DNA of 21,982 nucleotides, taken from positions 1-21,982 of the forward strand of contig WLHW01000010.1 in assembly GCA_009702525.1 (NCBI GenBank), in the 5' to 3' direction. The notes below the pieces were generated by a model. The model did not search any database. It was not told where the DNA came from and saw nothing but the letters and a program-made list of their open reading frames with translations. Source of the DNA: Actinomycetota bacterium. Lineage in GTDB: Bacteria; Actinomycetota; Actinomycetes; Nanopelagicales; Nanopelagicaceae. Positions 15,608-21,982 of the stretch are shown here, in pieces (positions within the stretch are counted from its first letter, which is position 1; every line of letters begins with the position of its first letter). A program made the translations under genes and the position numbers.

Positions 15608-18324
15608 CCTGAACCTTCGGTATTGCCAGCTTCGGCGGCGGAAATGTCATCGATACGATACTTAGCCATGGCTGCTGTAACAACACTTCTCTTGACTTGA
15701 CCCATTTTCTCTAACTGTTGCAATGTGGCAACGGCAATAGATTCGGCATCCACTTTGAAGTGACGGCGCAGAGCACCGCGAGTATCCGATAGACCAAAGC
15801 CATCTGTTCCGAGTGACCTAAATGGTGCTTGAACCCACGGTGCAATCTGGTCTTGCACTGAGCGCATGTAATCGCTGACTGCAATAACTGGTCCGTTGAA
15901 ACCATCGAGTTTTTGAGAGACATAGGCGCGACGTGTATCCGTTGGATTCATTAAGTTGTGGCGATCTGTTGCTAGACCATCACGACGAAGTTCATTCCAT
16001 GAAGTTACTGACCACACTGATGCTTCAACGCCCCAGTCATTGCGCAGCAACTCTTGGGCTTTTATCGCCCAGTTAACGCCTACGCCAGATGCCAAAATTT
16101 GTGCAGACTTCTTGCGCTTATTTCTAGCTGCAGAATATAAGTAGATTCCCTTGAGAAGTCCGGCAACATCTAGATTCTCTGGCTCGGCAGGATGAACGTA
16201 TGGTTCGTTGTAAACAGTGAGGTAATAATAAACATTCTCGCTATTTTCACCATACATTCGGCGAAGTCCATCTTTAACGATGTGTCCAAGTTCAAAGGCA
16301 AATGCTGGATCATAGGAAACGACGGCTGGATTGGTAGAAGCTAGAAGATGTGAATGACCATCTTCATGCTGCAGACCTTCACCATTGAGCGTAGTTCGCC
16401 CGGCAGTTGCACCGATAACAAAGCCTCGTACTAACTGATCTGCCGCCGCCCAGAAAGCATCTCCAGTGCGCTGGAAACCAAACATTGAGTAGAAGATGTA
16501 CATAGGAATCATTGGTTCATCGTGCGTTGAATAAGAAGAGCCGACTGCAGTAAATGATGCAACAGAGCCGGCTTCATTAATACCTTCGTGCAGAATTACT
16601 CCAGATGTTGATTCTTTGTATGACAACATGAGTTCGCGATCAACTGCTTGATACTGCTGACCATTGGGCGAGTAAATCTTTAAGGTTGGAAATAATGAAT
16701 CCATTCCAAATGTGCGTGCCTCATCAGGAATGATAGGAACAATGCGTGAGCCCAAGCCTGGATCTTTAATCAGATCTTTGAGCATACGAACAAAAGCCAT
16801 AGTTGTTGCAATCTCTTGTGCACCCGAGCCGCGCTTAACTGACTCATAGACTGAATCATCGGGCTGCTGAAGTGGACGTGAAATTGTGCGTCGGCGAGGA
16901 ATTGATCCACCTAATGCTTCTCGACGCTCGGCTAAGTACTTAGCCTCCGGTGAATCATCGGCAGGCTTGAAGTAAGGAGGCAGATACTTATCTAATTTCT
17001 CATCTGGAATCTCTAAGTGCAACGTATCGCGGAACTGCTTAATGTCATCAAGCGTCATTTTCTTCATCTGGTGCGTTGAGTTCCGACCTTCAAAAGTTGA
17101 TCCCAATGTCCAGCCTTTAATTGTCTTCGCCAAAATAACTGTTGGGCGACCATTGTGCTGAACTGAACGTGTATAGGCTGCAAATAGCTTCTTATAATCA
17201 TGTCCACCTCGGCGAAGACTCCAAATCTTTTCATCGCTCCAGTCGGCAACCATCGCCGCAGTTCGTGGATCGCGACCGAAGAATTTTTCGCGAACATATG
17301 CGCCAGATTCAGCTTTAAATGTTTGGAAATCTCCATCGAGAGTTTCATTCATGAGTTTTACAAGTGCACCTTCGCGATCTTGAGCAAGAAGTGGATCCCA
17401 GTCACGGCTCCAAACAACTTTTATAACATTCCAACCTGCGCCACCAAAGATGGATTCGAGTTCTTGAATAATCTTTCCATTACCGCGCACTGGACCATCA
17501 AGTCGCTGCAAATTACAGTTAACAACAAAAGTTAAGTTATCTAGATTTTCACGCGTCGCCAGACCAATGGCACCTAATGAATCAACTTCATCAACTTCAC
17601 CATCACCTAAAAATGCCCATACATGCTGATCAGAAGTATCTTTAAAGCCTCGGTTATGTAAGTAACGGTTATAACGCGCTTGATAAATCGCATTCAGTGG
17701 TCCGATTCCCATTGACACTGTTGGGAACTGCCAAAAATCTGGCATCAATCGTGGATGTGGATACGACGACAAAGATCCAGATGGATGGGAGAGCTCTTGT
17801 CTAAAACCATCGAGCTGATCTTCGCTTAAGCGACCTTCAAGAAATGCGCGTGCATACATTCCAGGACTTGCGTGACCTTGGAAAAAGATTTGATCTCCGC
17901 CACCAGGGTGGTCTTGTCCACGGAAAAAATGGTTGAAACCGACTTCATACAGCGCAGCCGATGACGCATATGTTGAAATATGTCCACCAACACCAACGCC
18001 TGGGCGTTGTGCACGATGGACCAACATTGCAGCATTCCAGCGATTGATTGCGCGAATTCGGCGCTCGATATCTTCATCACCAGGAAAATCTGGTTCATGT
18101 TCTGGCGAAATAGTATTGATGTAGTCGGTAGTACGAAGGGCCGAAAGTCCAATATTTTTTTCATGTGCTCGCTTTAAAAGACTGAGCATTAAATATCGAG
18201 CGCGCACTGGGCCGGCATGTTCTAGGGCCGCATCAAAAGAGGCCTCCCATTCAGCCGTTTCAGATGGATCGGTATCCACCAGCTGTTCGATGAACTGATC
18301 AGGGGCTTCAATGTTTTCACTCAT
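15604..18324 (-). CDS. aceE: Pyruvate dehydrogenase E1 component, homodimeric type
   Basis: Thiamine-diphosphate-dependent decarboxylation of pyruvate and acetyl transfer to the lipoyl E2 subunit of the pyruvate dehydrogenase complex. The 906 residues are full length. Seen: [20 protein letters not shown] across 135-154 (His151), the ThDP/Mg motif beginning GDGEVDE at 240-246 with Asp241 and closing with Asn269/Asn271 in VVNCN, and the E1 C-terminal transketolase domain ([16 protein letters not shown]). No E2 (aceF) or lpd gene is nearby, as is usual in actinobacteria. The gene leads an operon in which its stop overlaps the glgE TTG start, an unexpected pairing of pyruvate oxidation with glucan synthesis. 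It diverges from the DUF3052 gene over 97 bases. Confidence 0.97.
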   Translation of the reverse strand: MSENIEAPDQFIEQLVDTDPSETAEWEASFDAALEHAGPVRARYLMLSLLKRAHEKNIGLSALRTTDYINTISPEHEPDFPGDEDIERRIRAINRWNAAMLVHRAQRPGVGVGGHISTYASSAALYEVGFNHFFRGQDHPGGGDQIFFQGHASPGMYARAFLEGRLSEDQLDGFRQELSHPSGSLSSYPHPRLMPDFWQFPTVSMGIGPLNAIYQARYNRYLHNRGFKDTSDQHVWAFLGDGEVDEVDSLGAIGLATRENLDNLTFVVNCNLQRLDGPVRGNGKIIQELESIFGGAGWNVIKVVWSRDWDPLLAQDREGALVKLMNETLDGDFQTFKAESGAYVREKFFGRDPRTAAMVADWSDEKIWSLRRGGHDYKKLFAAYTRSVQHNGRPTVILAKTIKGWTLGSTFEGRNSTHQMKKMTLDDIKQFRDTLHLEIPDEKLDKYLPPYFKPADDSPEAKYLAERREALGGSIPRRRTISRPLQQPDDSVYESVKRGSGAQEIATTMAFVRMLKDLIKDPGLGSRIVPIIPDEARTFGMDSLFPTLKIYSPNGQQYQAVDRELMLSYKESTSGVILHEGINEAGSVASFTAVGSSYSTHDEPMIPMYIFYSMFGFQRTGDAFWAAADQLVRGFVIGATAGRTTLNGEGLQHEDGHSHLLASTNPAVVSYDPAFAFELGHIVKDGLRRMYGENSENVYYYLTVYNEPYVHPAEPENLDVAGLLKGIYLYSAARNKRKKSAQILASGVGVNWAIKAQELLRNDWGVEASVWSVTSWNELRRDGLATDRHNLMNPTDTRRAYVSQKLDGFNGPVIAVSDYMRSVQDQIAPWVQAPFRSLGTDGFGLSDTRGALRRHFKVDAESIAVATLQQLEKMGQVKRSVVTAAMAKYRIDDISAAEAGNTEGSG

Positions 18325-18331
18325 GGCCCCT

Positions 18332-18337
18332 ATTCTT
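18332..18337 (-). promoter_or_regulatory. Possible weak leaderless -10 for aceE-glgE-glgB
   Basis: Minus strand: AAGAAT, seven bases (AGGGGCC), ATG at 18324. The match to TANNNT is imperfect. A purine-rich GAGGA just ahead of it could instead be a distant ribosome-binding site on a leadered transcript. Confidence 0.35.
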
Positions 18338-18363
18338 CCTCGAACTGCCCAGTAAGTCGAAAT

Positions 18364-18378
18364 GGGGAATCAATCCCC
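18364..18378. repeat. Inverted repeat GGGGA-ATCAA-TCCCC in the aceE/DUF3052 divergent region
   Basis: Perfect 5-base arms with a 5-base centre, about 40 bases upstream of the aceE start. It may be an operator for a regulator of the pyruvate dehydrogenase operon. No T-tract follows, so it is not a terminator. Confidence 0.35.
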
Positions 18379-18395
18379 CTGGCCTCTTGCAATAA

Positions 18396-18412
18396 CCGCC
18401 GAGATTCGGTGG
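18396..18412. repeat. Inverted repeat just upstream of the DUF3052 start
   Basis: CCGCCGA-GAT-TCGGTGG: seven-base arms with one mismatch in DNA (a G-U pair in RNA) around a three-base centre, ending 9 bases before the GTG. It could be a regulator-binding site overlapping the promoter, or a hairpin if transcription starts further upstream. Confidence 0.35.
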
Positions 18413-18415
18413 ACT
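18410..18415 (+). promoter_or_regulatory. Possible leaderless -10 for the DUF3052 gene
   Basis: TGGACT, six bases (TAGCCC), GTG at 18422. It aligns with the ahpE region (TAGATT-TAGCC-TT-ATG), which supports the placement, although its second base departs from TANNNT. Confidence 0.35.
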
Positions 18416-18421
18416 TAGCCC

Positions 18422-18814
18422 GTGCCAGAGAGAATGGGCTTTAAGAAAGGTGACCTGATTTTAGAGGTCGGCCGTGGCGATGACTGCGACAGTAAAGTTG
18501 GAGACGTGTTGTGCGCTATTACCGGCAATGATTTCCTTGCAGCAGATTCGCAAGAGGTCGTCGATGGCGTAATCATATGGTGGCGCGATGGTGACGGTGA
18601 TTTAGTTGATGAGTTAATGGATGCGCTGACTTATCTCACCGAGATTGGATCTATCTGGGTGCTCACTCCAAAAGTTGGACGCAGCGGGCATGTTGAACCT
18701 AGTGATATTCAGGATGGCGCACCTATCGCCGGCTTAAGTGTGACGTCAACAATTTCAATTGCTCAAGACTGGACGGCAACACGTCTAGTCGCGCGCAAGG
18801 CTGGCAAACGATAG
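18422..18814 (+). CDS. DUF3052 family protein
   Basis: A 130-residue cytosolic protein of the actinobacterial DUF3052 family (M. tuberculosis Rv2239c, from memory), function unknown. Seen: an N-terminal MGFKKGDLILEVGRGDDCD segment, a central DGVIIWWRDGDGDLVDELMDAL stretch (split at 48-69) that is the family's most recognisable part, and VWVLTPKVGRSGHV-like IWVLTPKVGRSGHV at 78-91. It is strongly acidic and has no signal peptide. The GTG at 18422 is chosen on the -10-like spacing; an ATG at 18434 would remove four residues and cannot be excluded. It diverges from aceE and precedes the peroxiredoxin gene. The same aceE / DUF3052 / ahpE arrangement exists in mycobacteria, so a conserved functional link is likely but undefined. 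Confidence 0.85.
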   Translation: MPERMGFKKGDLILEVGRGDDCDSKVGDVLCAITGNDFLAADSQEVVDGVIIWWRDGDGDLVDELMDALTYLTEIGSIWVLTPKVGRSGHVEPSDIQDGAPIAGLSVTSTISIAQDWTATRLVARKAGKR

Positions 18815-18817
18815 ATT
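18812..18817 (+). promoter_or_regulatory. Leaderless -10 element for the peroxiredoxin gene
   Basis: TAGATT, seven bases (TAGCCTT), ATG at 18825. The hexamer includes the DUF3052 stop codon (TAG, 18812-18814), so the peroxiredoxin may have its own start of transcription as well as read-through. Confidence 0.45.
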
Positions 18818-18824
18818 TAGCCTT

Positions 18825-19283
18825 ATGACATTAACTATTGGACAAGCCGCCCCAGATTTTGACGTTCTTAACCAACATGGTGAGAAAGTTTCACTAGCTT
18901 CATTTAAAGGTCAAAAAAATGTAGTTCTACTTTTTTATCCATTTGCATTCTCAGGAATCTGTACTGGTGAACTCTGCGCTTTGCGCGATGATCTTTCAGC
19001 TTTCCAAAATGACAACGTCCAACTTTTAGCAATCTCATGTGATCCTATGTATGCCCAGCGTGCATTTGCCGATCATGAGGGATATAAGTTCCCAGTACTC
19101 ACGGATTTTTGGCCGCATGGAGCAGTTGCTAAGGCTTACGGCGTCTTCGATGATGCACGCGGATGTTCAACACGTGGAACCTTTGTTATCGACAAGAGTG
19201 GCGTTTTGCGCTGGCAGGTAGTTAACGGGTTGGGCGATGCACGCAATGTTGGAGACTATAAAGCTGCGATAGCTGCGCTGTAA
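18825..19283 (+). CDS. ahpE: AhpE-like peroxiredoxin with a PrxQ-type second cysteine
   Basis: Reduces peroxides or peroxynitrite in the cytoplasm through a thiol. The 152-residue length fits AhpE/PrxQ. Seen: the active-site motif PFAFSGICTGELC at 39-51, with peroxidatic Cys46 (PxxxSxxC; Ser in place of the common Thr) and a second Cys51; then LTDFWPHGAVAKAYGVF at 92-108, strongly AhpE-like, and RGTFVIDKSG. M. tuberculosis AhpE, as I recall, has no Cys at the second site; PrxQ/Bcp proteins use Cys at the same +5 spacing as the resolving residue. Cys72 and Cys114 are additional. It lies downstream of DUF3052, as in mycobacteria. The symbol is given by family and context. Confidence 0.9.
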   Translation: MTLTIGQAAPDFDVLNQHGEKVSLASFKGQKNVVLLFYPFAFSGICTGELCALRDDLSAFQNDNVQLLAISCDPMYAQRAFADHEGYKFPVLTDFWPHGAVAKAYGVFDDARGCSTRGTFVIDKSGVLRWQVVNGLGDARNVGDYKAAIAAL

Positions 19284-19301
19284 TAGCGGGGAATTACTCA
19301 T

Positions 19302-19316
19302 TTCACACCTTGTGAA
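19302..19316. repeat. Inverted repeat TTCACA-CCT-TGTGAA between ahpE and tRNA-Val
   Basis: Perfect six-base arms with a three-base centre. It lacks a following T-tract, so a factor-independent terminator is doubtful; it directly precedes the tRNA promoter candidate and may be an operator. Confidence 0.35.
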
Positions 19317-19317
19317 G

Positions 19318-19323
19318 TACGAT
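19318..19323 (+). promoter_or_regulatory. Possible -10 element for tRNA-Val
   Basis: TACGAT matches TANNNT and lies 24 bases before the mature tRNA, leaving a leader of about 18 bases. No convincing -35 was seen. Confidence 0.35.
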
Positions 19324-19347
19324 TTGCCGGTGCTCGAAAGAGTGCGC

Positions 19348-19419
19348 GGGTGCTTAGCTCAGTGGTAGAGCGTCTCGTTTACACCGAGAATGTCGGGGGT
19401 TCGAAACCCTCAGCGCCCA
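19348..19419 (+). tRNA. tRNA-Val (anticodon UAC)
   Basis: A complete 72-base cloverleaf can be drawn. Acceptor GGGTGCT pairs with AGCGCCC (one G-T pair), the D stem is GCTC/GAGC, the anticodon stem TCTCG/CGAGA encloses the loop TTTACAC with anticodon TAC, there is a five-base variable loop, and the T stem GGGGG/CCCTC encloses TTCGAAA. The discriminator is A and CCA is not encoded. It reads GTA and other Val codons by wobble. Only 27 bases separate it from the next gene. Confidence 0.97.
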
Positions 19420-19446
19420 CAAGAAGAGGGAGTTGATTAGAAGCGT

Positions 19447-20175
19447 ATGAAAGCCAGCTCACATGATCAGCGCCAAATCCTTGAAGTAGCTCGACTAGAT
19501 CAAGCCACAACAGCCTTAAATCACAAAGCCTCCACGCTTCCTGAATTAGCTCTTCTGCAATCGGTAACTACCAAATCACATAATGCACGCGATCTTCGCA
19601 TTGGTGCACAAACTGAACTCAGTGATGTCAAACGCGAACTTTTGCGTGCAGAGGCCGATGTTGAGCAAATTGTTAGCCGAATAAATAAAGATGAAGCTCG
19701 ACTCACTAGCGGCTCGGCATCACCAAAAGAGCTGGAGCAGTTACAGCATGAAGTGGGAACTCTTGGAGTCCGCCGTGCAGAGCTAGAAGAGATTGAATTA
19801 GAAATCATGATGCGTGTTGACGAGATCAACGCGCGAATTCTTGAACTGCAAGGACAAGAAACTGCATACGCTGCCGAGATCGCCGATCTTGAGATCCGCA
19901 AAGAGAATGCTTTAGCTTCATTTAACAATGAGTTAGATGCAATGGCTAAAGAACGCCTTGAATCACTCAATGGAGTTTCTGCAGAGTTCATAACTTTGTA
20001 TGAAAAAATTCGTTCTACCAATAATGGAACTGGCGCAGCTGCTCTTATTGCTGGAGCTTGCAATGGCTGTCACTTATCAATTAATACTGTGGAGCTCAAA
20101 CGGATAGCAGAGCTAGCCGAGGATGAAGTTGTACGTTGTGAAGAGTGCCGCTGTATCTTGGTGCGTGGAGTTTAA
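19447..20175 (+). CDS. Coiled-coil protein with C-terminal C4 zinc ribbon
   Basis: A 242-residue protein of the 'C4-type zinc ribbon domain' family (M. tuberculosis Rv2229c-like, from memory); exact role unknown. Residues about 8-185 are a charged, heptad-rich antiparallel coiled coil. Residues 205-234 hold the ribbon, with Cys205-x2-Cys208 and Cys231-x2-Cys234 plus an extra Cys236. Such proteins are thought to bind nucleic acids or the ribosome. The gene is four bases upstream of the RNase HI fusion gene, an arrangement also found in mycobacteria. A GAGGGAG stretch at 19426-19432 could serve as ribosome-binding site, but its 14-base spacing is long. There is no leaderless-type -10 here, so it may be read from the tRNA promoter. 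Confidence 0.87.
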   Translation: MKASSHDQRQILEVARLDQATTALNHKASTLPELALLQSVTTKSHNARDLRIGAQTELSDVKRELLRAEADVEQIVSRINKDEARLTSGSASPKELEQLQHEVGTLGVRRAELEEIELEIMMRVDEINARILELQGQETAYAAEIADLEIRKENALASFNNELDAMAKERLESLNGVSAEFITLYEKIRSTNNGTGAAALIAGACNGCHLSINTVELKRIAELAEDEVVRCEECRCILVRGV

Positions 20176-20179
20176 TTAG

Positions 20180-21262
20180 ATGGCTAGACATTTTTCACTC
20201 ACTGCCGATGGTGGCTCACGAGGTAATCCAGGTTCGGCCGGGTATGGATCAGTTGTCACTGAAAACGGCACAATCATCGCCGAGCTCTATGACTACATAG
20301 GTATTGCAACTAATAACGTCGCCGAATACAGCGGACTTATCGCAGGTTTACAAGCGATTCATTCGATAGATCCAGATGCAACTATCGATGTAAAAATGGA
20401 TAGCAAGCTAGTTGTAGAGCAGATGTCAGGTCGCTGGCAGATTAAGCATGCCGATATGCGCACATTGGCAAGTGATGCCAGAAGTGCACATAACCCAGCG
20501 CTAGTGACTTATACATGGATTCCGCGTGATGAAAACTCGCATGCTGACCGCTTAGCTAATAAAGCTCTGGATTTAGAGGCCGGTGGCGGAGAAGTAGTAT
20601 CGATACAGAAGAACTACTTAACCGAGCGGCTTTTAACTAACGAAGTATCTACAACCATTATTTTAATCCGCCATGGTGAAACACCTTTAACACCCTTTAA
20701 AAAGTTTTCAGGTGATGGTCCGCTCAACCCTGAGTTAACCGAACAAGGTTTAGCACAAGCCGAGCTCGTAGCTAAAGCTGTGGCCGAACTGAAACCAGAA
20801 GTAATTCTGGCCTCACCTCTTAATCGTACAAAGCAGACCGCTGCCGCACTTTCTCGCCTAACAGGCTTACCAGTTAATTATGAAGATGCCTGGATTGAAT
20901 GTTCCTTTGGAATTTGGGATGGGATGTCAATCGATGAAGTCAAAGAAAAGTATCCGGCTGATTACACCTCATGGTTGTGCTCAACTGGTTTTGCACCTCC
21001 AGAGGGAGAATCCTACGATTCAGTTGCAGTTCGAATTGATGAAGCGCTTGATCAGATAGTTGCCCAATATCCGGGGCAGCGAGTAGCGGTTATTACTCAT
21101 AATGGAACGATCAAGACTGCAGCAAAATTAGCAATCGGTTCGCCTGCTGATTCCATCTTTCATATAGATGTGTCACCATGTTCAATTACAACAATTTCTA
21201 TCTGGCCAAGTGATGGTTTACGCGCACTTCGTTCGTTAAATGAACAAGGACACTTACGCTAG
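20180..21262 (+). CDS. Bifunctional RNase HI / CobC-like histidine phosphatase
   Basis: Two-domain actinobacterial fusion (M. tuberculosis Rv2228c type). Residues 1-135 are RNase HI, which cuts the RNA strand of RNA-DNA hybrids; the catalytic carboxylates are Asp10 (ADGGSRGNPG), Glu49 (NNVAEYSG), Asp74 (MDSKL) and Asp123 (HADRLAN). After a linker, residues 158-350 form a histidine phosphatase: His165 in LIRHGET, Arg216 in SPLNRTKQT, Glu240 and His307 in ITHNGT. In the mycobacterial relative the second domain is an alpha-ribazole phosphatase acting in cobalamin synthesis. Total length 360. It follows the zinc-ribbon gene by four bases with GTGGAG as ribosome-binding site. Its stop overlaps the convergent SGNH gene by nine bases. 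Confidence 0.94.
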   Translation: MARHFSLTADGGSRGNPGSAGYGSVVTENGTIIAELYDYIGIATNNVAEYSGLIAGLQAIHSIDPDATIDVKMDSKLVVEQMSGRWQIKHADMRTLASDARSAHNPALVTYTWIPRDENSHADRLANKALDLEAGGGEVVSIQKNYLTERLLTNEVSTTIILIRHGETPLTPFKKFSGDGPLNPELTEQGLAQAELVAKAVAELKPEVILASPLNRTKQTAAALSRLTGLPVNYEDAWIECSFGIWDGMSIDEVKEKYPADYTSWLCSTGFAPPEGESYDSVAVRIDEALDQIVAQYPGQRVAVITHNGTIKTAAKLAIGSPADSIFHIDVSPCSITTISIWPSDGLRALRSLNEQGHLR

Positions 21263-21847
21263 ACCAACTGATGTAAGCCACAAGCGCGACATCTCAGAGT
21301 GACCAAAGACAGTTGGATGAACTCCATCTTCTGCAATCTTTGCCATAGAGAGAATTCCAGAAAGTGCCGTGAAGTGTTGGTCAAAAGGCACCAAAATCGC
21401 ATCAAACTCTGCCGCCATCTCATGGACTATCGCAATCTTAGGATCTAAATCTTCGCGCCAGGATTTCATCTCATCTGTGACTGGCAGATAAAAGGGTTCG
21501 CAGAGAACAAAGCGCGGATTACATGCAGCCTTAGTGATAGTTAATAATCGGTGATAGCGATCGCGAAAATCCTCGGCAGTCGTAATGTCATTGTCATCGT
21601 ATCGGCGCCACGTGTCATTAATGCCAATTGCAATTGAAACTAGGGTGGGTTTATGGTCTAACACATCGACCTGCCAACGATTTTCTAAATCGATTAAACG
21701 GTGCCCGCTTGTCCCAACGTTAATTATTTCTCCGGTGAGCAAACCCGACCGCACAATTTCACGGACATAGCCATCCCCGTAAGGTGGCTCAATGTCTCGA
21801 CCACAGTCAGTGACGCTATCTCCAATGAAGAGATTGATAGCCGACAT
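21254..21847 (-). CDS. SGNH/GDSL-family hydrolase
   Basis: Probable cytosolic esterase or deacetylase; substrate unknown. The 197 residues show all four SGNH blocks: GDSVTDCGR with nucleophile Ser11 (block I), NVGTSGHR at 43-50 (Gly, block II), GIND with Asn77 (block III) and DGVHPT with Asp174 and His177 (block V). There is no signal peptide, so an intracellular substrate such as an acetylated sugar is more likely than polymer outside the cell (inference). The FIGDSVTDCGR-type start is common among acetylxylan-esterase-like members. The gene begins four bases after the stop of another minus-strand gene, so it is the second gene of an operon that continues beyond the window. Confidence 0.9.
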   Translation of the reverse strand: MSAINLFIGDSVTDCGRDIEPPYGDGYVREIVRSGLLTGEIINVGTSGHRLIDLENRWQVDVLDHKPTLVSIAIGINDTWRRYDDNDITTAEDFRDRYHRLLTITKAACNPRFVLCEPFYLPVTDEMKSWREDLDPKIAIVHEMAAEFDAILVPFDQHFTALSGILSMAKIAEDGVHPTVFGHSEMSRLWLTSVGLA

Positions 21848-21851
21848 AAAT

Positions 21852-21982
21852 CTAGCTTCCTAACTCTGCAATAAGTTCGTTGATTGGCCCTTCAATTTGA
21901 TCGCCAAATAGATTCTTGCGGTGCTCCAAGAGCCGCTCATTGAGCGCTTCTAGTGCGCTTTGATCGGCCGGTGTTCCAGTGA
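21852..21982 (-). CDS. C-terminal end of an unidentified gene (truncated by the window)
   Basis: The minus-strand frame is open from the window edge to a TAG at 21852-21854, giving the last 42 residues of a protein. They are helical and charged (for example LLEHRKNLFGDQ and INELIAELGS at the C-terminus). I cannot assign a family from this piece. The four-base gap to the SGNH hydrolase gene indicates the same operon. Confidence 0.7.
   Translation of the reverse strand, partial: TGTPADQSALEALNERLLEHRKNLFGDQIEGPINELIAELGS

Noticed and set aside
18434..18436. Alternative ATG for the DUF3052 gene
   Set aside because: Possible, but the upstream GTG has the leaderless-type spacing and keeps a few more residues; noted as uncertainty only.
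19302..19323. Factor-independent terminator after ahpE
   Set aside because: The inverted repeat is short and is not followed by a run of T; a terminator call is not supported.
19521..20063. Minus-strand open frame of 180 codons opposite the zinc-ribbon gene
   Set aside because: Low-complexity Ser/Arg/Ala translation that mirrors the coiled-coil codons; no family match seen.
8777..21262. Apparent excess of GCCGA (Ala codon GCC before Glu/Asp) in plus-strand genes
   Set aside because: GCAGA is also frequent in the same genes, so by eye this is not distinguishable from ordinary codon use; a codon-pair count over the genome would be needed.
1..21982. CRISPR array, insertion sequence, prophage or toxin-antitoxin module
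   Set aside because: No regularly spaced repeats, transposase or integrase genes, terminal repeats or small paired toxin-like genes were seen; nearly all DNA is accounted for by core-type genes.

Overview
The window looks like a chromosomal segment of a streamlined, low-GC actinobacterium, most like the freshwater acI lineage (Nanopelagicales, 'Candidatus Planktophila' / 'Nanopelagicus'). That placement is an inference. It rests on actinobacterium-type proteins (MurA with Asp in the active-site loop, GlgE, homodimeric AceE, DUF3052, DUF4032, RNase HI-CobC fusion), a G+C content that looks to be in the mid-40s, and extreme compaction. Non-coding DNA adds up to only about 400 bases plus one tRNA. 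The longest gene-free stretch is 97 bases, so there is no gene-free stretch over 300 bases.

Layout. Positions 1-2197 (minus): murA then glpX, overlapping by one base. 2226-2798 (plus): a PduO-type cobalamin adenosyltransferase, divergent from murA. 2795-5001 (minus): a three-gene operon of ABC ATPase, ABC-2 permease and a small secreted cysteine-containing protein. 5032-5343 (plus): a small zinc-site protein. 5340-6821 (minus): an aldehyde dehydrogenase. 6860-7570 (plus): an alpha/beta hydrolase. 7567-8694 (minus): an AI-2E family membrane protein. 8777-12052 (plus): DUF4032 kinase-like protein, cysteine-less thioredoxin-TPR protein and MFS transporter. 12039-18324 (minus): aceE, glgE and glgB in one overlapping operon. 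18422-19283 (plus): DUF3052 protein and an AhpE/PrxQ-like peroxiredoxin. 19348-19419: tRNA-Val(UAC). 19447-21262 (plus): C4 zinc-ribbon coiled-coil protein and RNase HI-phosphatase fusion. 21254-21982 (minus): SGNH hydrolase and the tail of an unidentified gene.

Theme. The genes cover central carbon flow (AceE, GlpX), alpha-glucan synthesis from maltose-1-phosphate (GlgE, GlgB), peptidoglycan precursor synthesis (MurA), cobalamin use or salvage (adenosyltransferase, CobC-like domain), peroxide defence, and export. Gene order resembles two separate Mycobacterium tuberculosis neighbourhoods, as I recall them (Rv1314c-Rv1327c and Rv2228c-Rv2241). They are fused here at the aceE/glgE junction.

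I did not find a clearly new defence or mobile system. The most notable signals are the following. The first gene of nearly every transcription unit has a -10-like hexamer 6-7 bases before its start codon, which suggests leaderless transcription. All five convergent gene pairs overlap at their stop codons. aceE is translationally coupled to a compact GlgE that lacks its usual helical insert and to a compact GlgB. A peroxiredoxin mixes AhpE sequence with a PrxQ-like second cysteine. A kinase-like DUF4032 gene is coupled to a thioredoxin fold that has lost its cysteines.
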